Positions 27,301-39,300 of a stretch of 64,000 nucleotides of DNA are shown here, piece by piece (within the stretch, counting starts at the first letter, position 1; each line of letters opens with the position of its first letter). The position numbers and the translations under genes were made by a program. The stretch is from Ianthella basta. Its lineage: Eukaryota > Porifera > Demospongiae > Verongiida > Ianthellidae. The notes beneath the pieces are model-generated. The model worked only from the letters and a program-made list of their open reading frames with translations, was not told where the DNA came from and made no database searches. The stretch spans positions 3,038,501 through 3,102,500 of the forward strand of contig OZ025889.1 in NCBI GenBank assembly GCA_964019415.1, read 5' to 3'.

Positions 27301-30300
27301 AGAGCAATGGAGGTGTCAGTAGCCTCTCCCACGGTTCCAGAGGTACGATCCCAAGACACAAAAAGGAGTTCTCCTGCGGTGTCAGCATCAGCCCTGGGAA
27401 AAAACGTCAGCACTGCACAAACTCCCAAGGGAATAGCAGAGGTAGGAGAAGGAAAGAGAAGCTGAATGAACTGTGGGTTGTATTCAGGTGATATTGACAG
27501 GGGGTCAACAGTGGAAATGTTCAAAGCAGTGAAATAGTTCACTCTAAAGTCCTTCAGCTCATCGACAGTTAGAGAAAGTACAGCAACTTCAGCTGCATTG
27601 TTTGAATTCACTAAAAATGCAGAAAGGTCCACAACATTATCTCCCCCAAAGCTCAAAGTACCTGTGGTCCCAGCAGTCAATGGTGCAAAATTGGTGAGGG
27701 TTACAGAAGCTGAACAGAAGGAGTCAACAATCACCTGAATAGTTGCAAGGTTGATTTGCACCCTGTACGTGAAAACATGGCTCATAGCATAACGCCAGGT
27801 GCCAGGAGAGTCTGCATTTCCCACAATTGCAATGCCAAGCTGTAGATGGTCACTGTCATCATCCAACAAAGCATCACCAATCACGTCAGAAACAAATTCA
27901 CCAATGTCAGCAGTCAATTCTGGTGTGTCTTCTTCTATTGGGGTAAGGTGGACAACTGCACTGCAATTCACTTCGGGCTGGTCATTGCGTTGAAGTAATG
28001 CAACATAAGCTACATCACAACCAACAGAGCTATTGGCTTTAGCAGATGCAAGGTCAGCACAAGGCACAGAAGATGGATCCCCTAGGTCAACACCGCTCAT
28101 CATTCGGTCATCAGCAACACAGAATTCAACAGTTCTCCACAGTGGAAGAGAGAATTCATCAGCCCCACTGCTGTAGCGAACTTGGCTAAGATAGTTCTCG
28201 TATGCTTCAGGGGGAGCTTGCCCAGATAGAACAAGTATATTATTGATGTAGCTGCTAACAATTCCAGCTGGAAGAGTACTCAATATACCCATCTCAGCTG
28301 CATCTTGGGCATCAATAACCCAGATGGCAGCACAGATGATGTCATGGGAATCTACATCCATGTCTGTAATTGAGATGTTAGCAATCAGCACAGCTGGCCC
28401 TTCTTCAATGTAGCTGCCATTTCCTGAAGCTGATAGACGAGGACGGAACTCATTGGCTTCTCCAATGTCCACACGAACCATAGCTGAACCAGCTAATGGA
28501 ACTTCACCTGAATCAGTGGCGATGACCGTGAAGAGCAGGTATGTTTGCCCCAACTCTTCCCAGACAAACTCCCGGTCAACGCTACCAGCAACAATAACAG
28601 TACCATAGTTGTTTGGTGTGTCAGGTTCAGTTGTAACATTAAACCAAGACTTCAAAGTGCTTGAGTAATTGGCAGGGTAAGCCAGGCTGTAGGTAAGGTC
28701 ACCATTGAGGGCATAATCTGGGTCAGAGAATGTGATGTTAACAATCTGTGTACCAGGGGCAGCATTTTCCTGCACACTGCCACTGAAAACCTCTGCTGAT
28801 GGGCGGGGAGTGTTGTCATTGGCATCGCTAACAACAATAGAAACATCAAAATCCACAGGAGTATTGACTTGATCTGTAACAGAGAGGGTGAGGTTGTAAA
28901 TCAGCAAATTTCTGCCCGCTACCTCTCTGTCAATGTCAGTTGTTACTGTAATGAGGCCTTCATCACTGACTGCAAAAAAGCTGTCATTGCCGCCAACAAT
29001 ACTGAAACGTAGTTGGCCGGCACTAGAGCTATCAGCATCAGTTACTCGGATTGGTATGATTGCTGGAACAAGTGGATCCAAAGTTGCATCACACACACCA
29101 GGGTGGAAAGGGGAGAAGGTACAGTTGTTTAGTGATTGGCAGCTGGGTAAGTGAGTAAACAAATGGCCACCAACTGACAATGGGTCCACAAATGTGTTCA
29201 CTCTTTCTGGAGGCTGAGCAAATGGTCCATAAGATACAAGGCAAGGTCCATTAGAGGCATAAAGGTAATAAAGTGAGGAAGCATTGAAAGTGCTAGCAAG
29301 AGCACCAGCAGTAAATCCACCACTTTCTTGGCTGCATGACACAAAGTCATCAAGAACAGAGTACTGAACGGCATACACTATTTCCCTTTGTTCTGTCAAG
29401 TTACACCTGTACCTACCATTTCCAATTAGCCCATTCAGTGCAGCCAGGTAGGTACTTGAATAGAAAGCAACGACACGATCTATCACTTGCCACTTGGTAA
29501 GAAGGAATGTTGTGTCCAGGGTCAGGTAAAGGGATGCGGTCTCATCGGTTGGGTTGCTGTTATACACACCAAGAACGTTGCTTCTGGTGTCATCTGCTAA
29601 CTGAATCTTGGCTTCAACTGGTCGACTATCCTCCAGGCCCAACACATACCACTGCTCCCAAATCCTGTCAGCCGTTGTAGCTGTGCAGTCCATCACAGTA
29701 CCAATCCATGTTACCTCATGAATGATCATGTGAGTGTCATTGATTTGTGCATAGTGGCAAACAAAGACATTGACTGGCCCAGCGCTTCCAACAATAAAGG
29801 TAACTCCCTCATACTGCCTGAAGAATATACCAGTGGGTAGAAAGAATGGGTCCCAGCGAGCTAAGGCGTAGGTGGATACTTCAGTGCCAGGATCAGAATG
29901 CTCCAGTACAGTACCGAAGTAAGTGTCAGGGTCAGCAACAGGTGCATTGTCATTGATATCATCCACATTTATAACAACAGTTGTATACGCAGTGAATGGA
30001 ACTGTACCACCGTCTCGCACCCCCACTTGGAACATGTACTGTGAGTACAATTCTCTGTCCAAGGACTGCAAAAGGATAATCTCTCCTACTGCAGAAACAG
30101 CAAAGTACTCCTGTACCACTGAAACGGATGGCTCAGTGTTGGCATATGCAGTATCGAGGAAGAAGGTGAGTTCATTGTTGCCATTAGAACTGCCATTTTG
30201 GTAAGTTCCTCGATCTCCATCAGTGGCAGATAACAAAGGAGGAGCAGTGAAGTTGTCACCTTCTGTAATATTGAAGGTGTAGAGGTCTTGCACAAACTCA

Positions 30301-33300
30301 GGTGGAATGTCATTCAGATCTTCTATGAAAATGATGTACGTGATACTGGTACTGCTTTCATACATGGGGTTCGGATAGGTGTTCAAATCTGTCACTCTGA
30401 CAGTGAGATTGTACGTGTCTGGAGGAATGTCTGCATCAAATTCCTCAATCAACAACACAGCACCCACAGAGGTAATGGCAAAAGGAGGAACAGAAGGCTC
30501 TATGGCATATGACAGTGAGCTGTCAACATCGCTGTCTTCAGCCACAACTTGAAACAGGGATACGGTGGTACTCTGATTCTCTGGGAATGACAAAACTGGT
30601 CCTAATGGTGACAGTATTACAGGCCCTTCATCATTGATGTCAATAATTTGTATGTACACAGCCACAAATGAAGTTGCCGGAGGTGTACCACTGTCTACTG
30701 CTGCCACTGTGAAGTTGATGAAAGGAGTTGCCTCACGGTCAAAAGAAATGTTGGTCATGAGTTGACCTGTAGATAAACCAACTGTGATACCTACGTTTTC
30801 AGGCATCACAAAGTATGATATCGGTGGTGTTCCTATGTTGATGTCTGCATCTTCAGCATGAACACTGCCCAGGTTGTACGGAGGAGGTTCATTCTCATTC
30901 ACTTGGAAGGTGTACTCCAACTCATCGAACTCAGGGCTGTGGTCATTGATGTCAATTACAATCACAGTGAGGGTTGCAAATGCAGAGTGCACACCATCAA
31001 AGACATGCACAGTTACATTGAAAGAGTCGCCAGGAAGGCCCTCACGATCAATTACATTGGAGACATAGAGTTCCCTGTCATTGTCAATGTCTATAAAACC
31101 TCGGCCCTCGATAACTTCATACAGCAGTGTATCACCATCTGCATCAGTGGCATTTACTTGAAGACCAATTCTTGTGTTCACTGGCAGCATCTCCATCACA
31201 TCATAAGGACTTGGCAATGGACTTATTACAGGAGCCACATCATTGAGATTGGAGATGGTAATGTGAACATAAACGTCAATGCGAAAGCCAAGAATCCAAA
31301 ATGTGATCACAACCCGCAAACTTTGATATCTTTCATAGTCAATTGGTTGAGTAAGCCTCAGTCTCCAACTGAACTGTTGTGCTGATGTGGATCCATCACT
31401 GATGATCACTTGTGGTCCCAAGGACACAATGGAAAAGAGCTCTGGTGGATCGACAGAGGAAATATTTGCTATGATCACATCCGTCATCCCTTGATCAGCA
31501 TCCGTTGCAGTCAGATCAAAAAATACATTCATAGCATTTTCATCCACAGTAGCACTGATATTGTCAGGGCCAACAAATGGGTTGTCATCAAATGGAATAA
31601 GGTTCACTGTGGTCTCCACAGCAACACTTACTCCATTTCTCTCATCCGTAACTTGAAAGGAGACCACCTGTGGCTGAGGAGGAACACCTGTGAATTCATC
31701 AGCCATGTTGTCATACCGGATGGAGCGAAGAACGTCTGCATAGACATTCACAGGGGCCCTTCCAGAAAAGGTGTATACACCTCCACTTTCACTTGCAGTT
31801 ATGCCCTGTCCACCAGGAATGGTGTAACTAAGTGACTCATCTGTTGTTGGATTCATCAAAGTCACCTTCAGTTCAATCAGGTTGGTATCATCAGCATCAC
31901 TGACACTAGCGTTATTACTCAAAGGCAACTGTGAGCTTACTTGCTCAGTAAAGAAGACCTGGTAGTCTCTGGAAGCAATATCAGATGGATTCAAATCAAT
32001 GACTGGAAGGGAATTGGTGATGTCCAGCTCTACTAGTGCAAGGGCTGCTGCGGTGCTTTCACCATCGGACACACTCACACTCACAAGGCGATTCGAAACA
32101 TTTTCCAGTTGCCCAGAAATAGCAAACAGAGCAGACTCAAGAATATCACTGTACACAGAAACAGGTGCTGACCCACTAATCTGCACATCTCGACTGCCAC
32201 TTCCAGTGATGCTAACCAACAAACTGTCAGTTTGCACTGTGATACGTTCCACATTGCTTGCTAGTGCTGCTGTCACCACTGAAATGCTCATGTTCACCAG
32301 GTTAGCATTGTCCACATCTTGCAGAAGGAAGTTGCTGCCAGTGATGGACACAGCAGGACCTTCTTCCTGGTATGATGTTACATAACCAGTTCCATCTGTA
32401 TCAGTGTCAAGATCCAACACTGGGGCATCATTCTGAAGAGTGATGTTGATGAAAGAATAGGCATCTTCACTGTCAAACAGTCCATCATTAATGATGAAAC
32501 GGATGGAACGGGAATTTGGGCCTAGGGGGCAGGTAACTGCGCATACTGCCGGTTCATCTGCAACATTGGAGTATTCCACTCCCTGCAGAATGGACCTTGC
32601 AACAGTGAGGTTGGCAGGGTCAGAGAGTTGTATACGAATGTGTTGTGTTTCCTGATTGACAAAAGACATTGTGTAAGCAGAAGACGAAGCAACAAAGAGG
32701 ACGTCCTCACCAGATATTCCGCCAACAACTTCTACCCCCACATAGTCCACAATCAACATTCCATCTGGATCAGTAAACATAGGATCGGTGTCAATTAGAG
32801 TGCCGGCAGCATTTTCAGTGTACTGTGTAACAGTGGTAGAATTCAATGTACTGTCATCACCTGCACTAAGGTCCAAGATTGGCCTTCTGTTGTTGATATT
32901 GCGTATCGTTACCTGAACATCAGTGCTCGCCTGATTGCCTGCTGGATCTGTGGCCTGAACTCTAAACAGGTATAGGTCTCTGACTTCATAGTTGGAAACA
33001 AAGTTTATGAACAGGTCTCCATTGGAGATTGTGAAATTTTCACTATCAGTGCCAATCAACTGATAAAAGAGTGTATCACTATCAACATCCATTGCTTGGA
33101 CAGCTCCAACAAACTGTCCAATTTCATTGTCTTCATCCACTGTGAAATTGCCTGGACCACTGAAATATGGAGGTTCATCATCTACATCTGACACAGTAAT
33201 GCACACTGTAGCTGTACCAGTGTTCACAGTGTCTGAGGCAGTTATCAAGACAACATAATATGGAGCAAATTCAAAGTCCAAGCCAGGTGTATTGAGAATC

Positions 33301-36300
33301 AACGAATATGGCGCTCCTGATATTGTCACCAAAGGTGATGGCAAGCTCGGGTTGACTTGGTAAACAGCTACCATAAATGTTTGTGTGGGCCAGTCATCAG
33401 GGTCAGCAAGGCTGAAGTTGGCAATGGGTCCAACATAGCCTTCACTAATGGTGATGTTGCACAATTCCATGGGATCAAATTCAGGTGGTTCATCATTCGC
33501 ATTCACCACATTTACTGTCAATGTGACAGGGCCACTGCTGCAATTGGTATCTCTTGCTTCTACCATGACCTGATGCTGTGTTATGCCACCATCGTAGTCA
33601 AGCTGCTGGGCCAGTGTGAGAAAGCCTGAATCCTGGTCTAAGTCAAATAGACTTGTGTCACCTCCAATTAAGTGGTATGTGATGACACCATGTGTGCCAC
33701 TATCTGGGTCAGTAGCAATGAACTCAAAAACAATGTTCCCAGGTAAGCTGGTCTCAACTACGTCAGTGACAAAAGTGTTACTGCTGAACATAGGGCACTC
33801 ATCATTGACTAACTGCACATTAATGATAGTCATCACCGCATCATCTGGCACACCTCTTCCAGGGGTGATTGTTACATCCACATAACGTGTGTCTGGGCGT
33901 GGATTGGGCATTTCATTGACATACACCAGACTTCTCATGGCATCTACAAACAATCCTATTGGTGCCAAAGTCACATCGGATTCAGAAGTAATAGTGATCC
34001 TGTCCAAGGCATTGTTAATTTCAATGGATATCAGATCGATGGGGTCAGCATTTGCACTAATAGTGTCCATTTCTCCAAATCCCTGATCTCTAAGCTGGAT
34101 AATAACCGTCTGAAGTGCAGTAACAGATGTGTCGTGTACTGCAATATTTCCAACAATAGCCACGGGAGAGACATGCTCAACAAAGACTGTGGTATAGTTC
34201 TCATTGGGACTATCCAAGACAATAATGGAACGCTCACGACGAGGAAGAAAATCTAGCGTAAGAGTAGCACTCACCTCATCCTCACCATTAAAGACAGTTA
34301 CATCTATAAAACGGTCGCTCAGGTTGGGCAGATCTACTGCTCTTCGGGTGTTTTCATAGTGCACAGATCTAAGGAGGTCCTGGTAGTTCAGCAAGCTGGA
34401 ATTGCCAGTGAAATTAAGCATAACTCCCATGCAGTCAGCAAGACCACAAGAAATTGAACTAGGAATGGTGAAGTTTATCACAGCCAAAGATTCATCTCCT
34501 ACATCAAACACCTCTCGTAGTTCAACAACCATCCACAGAAGATATGGAGTGTCTTCATCAATGATAGAGCTCTCGGCTGGGAATGGCAGTGGTGGGTCTT
34601 CTTCATAGTACACCCTCAGAGCATCTACACCTGATGTAGGACCATTAAGGTCGAGTATGACCTCATCACTAACAGTACGTACCATAATGATGGCATATGC
34701 TGGTGGATTGTTTTCAAAGAACCCATCAAAAATAGTAAGCCTAATTCTTCTGCTTCCTGGGAAGGGTTCAGATGTGATGATTTCATAGCGGATACTGTCA
34801 AGAGCAGTCAGCATATCTCGGTTAGTACTAACATTATTCAGAGTCAGAACAATGGAAGATCCAGAGACAACTGCATTGACCAGAAGCTGGTCTTGATCTA
34901 AGAGAACAAGCCTTTCTACTTCATCTGAGTTGAAATCTTCCACAACCACTTCTATTCTCTCAATTCTCACATACCTACTCACTGCAGGGTCTTCAAGGTC
35001 TAAGTCTGGGTCGAGAGTACGAGAGTCTTCATCTGTTATGATTCTCTGTGGACTCACCACACGTAATGCAATAATGGGGTCTCCTTCAGTGAAAGTTACT
35101 TCATAGTCATTACCTTCAACATTTCGCCCATTGGCATCCAGGACAGGTGCAAACTCATTGCCTACCACTGTTATAAACAGCTGTAACACTCCTCCAAAAC
35201 CCTCCTGGTCACTGGCCTACAATGCAAATGGGTAGAACAATTTAATGCGAATGAGTACTGTAAAGAATGTACATACATATGTACTAATTGTGAAAGTTAT
35301 CAGTATCACCTTTAGGTCAAACAAACTTGAGATAATGGTAACAGTAATAGCAATGATAACGTTCACTTTACAAGTGCTGGATATGGCTCCCATTTTTGAT
35401 TCTGGAGTGGAACTAAAATGACAGCTAGCACCTAGACTCCATGCTAACACACAAACGAACTGAAAGCAAATCTAAACGTGTAGTAACCGAAAATGTGGGC
35501 AAATGGCACGACTGTGAATTTCTCTCAAAGTGGCTTGCAGGCTAATGTTGGTCGAAGTGTGTCCTGTCTGTACTTCTGAATAGTCATCTGACTGCATTGT
35601 GGGGCTATTGAAACAAAACTGAAGGAGGACTAGGTGGAAAACTGTGGTCGACTGTGTGATTACATCATCATAAAATGGCTTCATGCTCATAGCAACACCT
35701 CCTGAAGGCCAAAACCTCCTTTAGTGGATGCACTTGTAAAGCCATCTAACCATCACCATCCCTGCTTATTACATCCAATACGTCTACAGTACATAGACCA
35801 GTATATTGTATACTATTCACAAGCACCCTCAGTGGCACTACTTATGTTTGCCACTTTCATTGCTGTTAACATTAAATCTGAAAGAGAATACCTCTGAAAA
35901 GAAGTAACTCACTTCAGCATTGATCTCTTTCGAATCCCTTGGTTGTAGGACACCTGACTCATATCGAACACTTGCCAAATATTCTTCATAGGTCTCTATG
36001 CTCTGACTTCCTGTGATGCTGAGAGACCGAGTCACCGGGTTATACAGCTGAAGTAAAGGAGTATTTTCTAATGTTGAGGTGAGACTCTCTGTGCATGCTG
36101 CAAAGCATTGGAGTGTAGCCAGGTCCACTGCCCTTCGCATCAAGACCAGTTTGGATACAGAACCACGCCACAGATTATGATTTGTGTCATTCCCCTCACC
36201 ACCAATAGATCCCTGTACTAGTGTGGCGTCAGAAGGAATGTACAGATCATACGGTAGTTCCAGCACTGGGTTAGAAGCATCAGAATAAATCTGCTGTCTA

Positions 36301-39300
36301 CGACCGTCTGGTGCCCGAAATATGATGCTCCAAGGATCAAATCTTTCTCCATCAAGGTAGTACCTCATGTTCCGTCCTTTACTAACAATGGCAATGAAAT
36401 GCCACTCACCATCAGACAGCTTATTACCTGAAGGTTTGAGAGTACTGCCATCAGGAATATTGTCCGGTGAATTGAATATCACTTTCATCTGCTGTGTTAG
36501 GCTTTGGCCATTAGGGTCGGTCACTTCTCCTGGTTGGAATGGTCTGCGACACTCAAACTGCAGTCTGTTCTTAGTGATGTACACAGTGAAATAGTGATCG
36601 GAATTGTTTTCATCAATACTGAAGATGTATTCTGCTTGTCTAGATACATGCCTCACCCAACCAGCAAGAGTAAATTCATTGTTTGGAAAGCCCTGCAGTA
36701 CTTGATCGAGAATGGCAGGGCTCAAGCCAACAGCTGGTGTACCCGCAGTCTGGCTGGTAATCTCTGCTGCAAAGGGTGGATTCACATTATCTGGCTTCCC
36801 TACTGCTGCTGCTGGGTCAAATATTGCCCCTTCAAATAGGTTGATGTAGTCATCAATCCCACACAGCTCATATGCATCCAAAGTTGCATTATCACAACAG
36901 CCAAACTCGTTGGGGTAATCTGAACTGTCACCCTGTAAAGAAAAGAATACCAGTGAAATGCATTGGCAGTACAGTGCAGAAGGAATCTAGTAAAATGCTG
37001 AAGGAATTGCATAGCTAAGATCAATACCTAACATGGGACCAGTAATGTATGACTACTTGCATGCACTCATAAATCATGGACAGACATACAACGCAGGTTG
37101 CAAAATTTCGGACTGAAATATTTTGTGAATTGCTTGAAAAAAGGTGTCAAAAATTTTCAAAAATAACGTATATCGCAAAATGTTCGCAATCAATAAATTT
37201 TCGCAAATTTCACAAATGGAGCAAATTCTCGATAATTTCTATCACGAATTTTATATGCATGTAATACGCATGGTATAATAATAAATTGTGTATGCACGTG
37301 ATGTCATATTAATGGTGGATCAACAAATAGCGTTGTAGCTTTTTAGTTTGTTTGATTTCAGGAGTGATTGCTTCTTCTGTTTACACTAAAAGGGCTTTAA
37401 CGTCCACCTTGTAGAGTCTCCTTCGTGAAATTTTTATTTAAAAAATTTTTTGACTCCCAATTTTGGCAGCAATTCGCGAAATTCGGGATACATTTGAAGG
37501 TAGCAGCATGCATCTTTTACGAAGGTGTGTACTCAGCTAGGTTTCATAGTCTGGTATAGACAGACCACCTGGCTATGCATGTATACGAGGCTACTGTTTT
37601 CACACACTGCTATAATTCAGTTCGTTTGCTTGTTTGTCTGTTCGTTCGCGATTCGGGCAAAAACTACTGCATAGAACGCCACCAAACTCTCAGGGATTAT
37701 AAAGTGGGGCTCCGCGAGTGTCCTCCACGGGTTGAAATTGCCCGTCTTGCAGTTCTTGAAGAGATATCCTTCTATTTCTGGTTTTTCGTTCGCGGCTGAC
37801 AGCCATTTTATTAATTATTGCTCCCTTGACTTCCGGTTGTCGGACGGTTTAATTCGCTGTCGTTCAACAATCGACTTTATCGGCCGTCATTATAACAGCT
37901 ACCTTCTGTTGCTACCAGCTCACATACGTCAAAACTGGCTGGGGCCGACTTGCTGTTGTGCAGCTTGCCATAGCAGAAGTCCGCCGAAGGCGGGCGCCCT
38001 GCTAGTTCATTGATAGTTCTCTTCAGCAGAGGGAAGGTAATTAGAATTGCAAAAAATATATTGGAAGTGAGTATGCATGGCCTAAGGCCTGATTTTGTGA
38101 TATCTACTGAATACACAGTTACAAATAAAACAAAGCATTTACACTAAAAATCTAGGGCAAACTCTATAAGCAGGCCACAGCCAGGCCATCTCTGTATAAT
38201 TCCACTTGGTCAAGTCCCAAGGGTGTTGTCTTTATACAGGTTCCGCTGTAACAGTATATTAGGTGTTATGCAAACACTTAACCACAACACCAACTCTATG
38301 TGTCAACTTCAGGAACAATGATAAAATTCTCCAAATGGGAATGCTAAAACTTGTTTGAGAGTTTGTCTAACTTGAACATTTACTGTAGCTAGGGTTCAGC
38401 ACAGACACATTCACATGTCTACGAGGACAGCGACTGAGTAGAGTAAAAGCACAACTTGACAGGGGTCTAACCAGTCTACAATTGCAATAACAGTGAACAG
38501 AATTAGAATGGGTCAGTTAAGCCACTTCTATTACATTAGTACTTGTGTTTACATGGTATGTTTAGCCAAATAGCTGTGCATCCAGTAAATAGTGGATTGG
38601 ACCAAGCTTTAAATCTCAATAGCAGCAAGCAAATTGAACAAAAGGCCCTACTGCATTGTGAATCTAAGGCAGAAGTACACATTTCAGTCAATTCAGTACC
38701 CTGCAACTGCACTGCTTCCTGAAACATTCGAGTGAACTGATGCACAGCACTGGTTGGTGATATAATATGTAATCATATGCCTAGTGCACCATATACCTAG
38801 TGGCCATACCAGGATCAGATGTGAAGGAATCAGAGGAATTGTTTTACACATTGATTAGCACTGGTAATCAACACATTGATGATATGACAGAATATCCAGC
38901 TTACTGGTCGTTTAATTCTGATACGTGCTTGGGTCAGCTGGTCACTATCATCGATAATGGAGAACTGTGAATTGAGAAATGTTCCATTTTCTGGTGGCGT
39001 CACAGTAAGATCAATATATACTGTGGAGAGTCCCACAACAGCAATCTGTGGACGATTGTCATCGATGTTGCTGATGATTACTGTGACTGTTGCAGTAGAT
39101 GGTGGCAGCACTTGATCTGTGGCACGGACACGAAAGACATACTCCCGAGCATCAGTTTCATAGTCTGTCCTCCTCAAGAGCGTGATCTCCCCAGTTTCAG
39201 AATTAACTGCAAAACGATCATCTAGCAATGTAATGTCAGCTGGATCAAGACCATAAACAATAGGATCCGATGCAATATTGTCAGGATCTGTAGCCATCAG

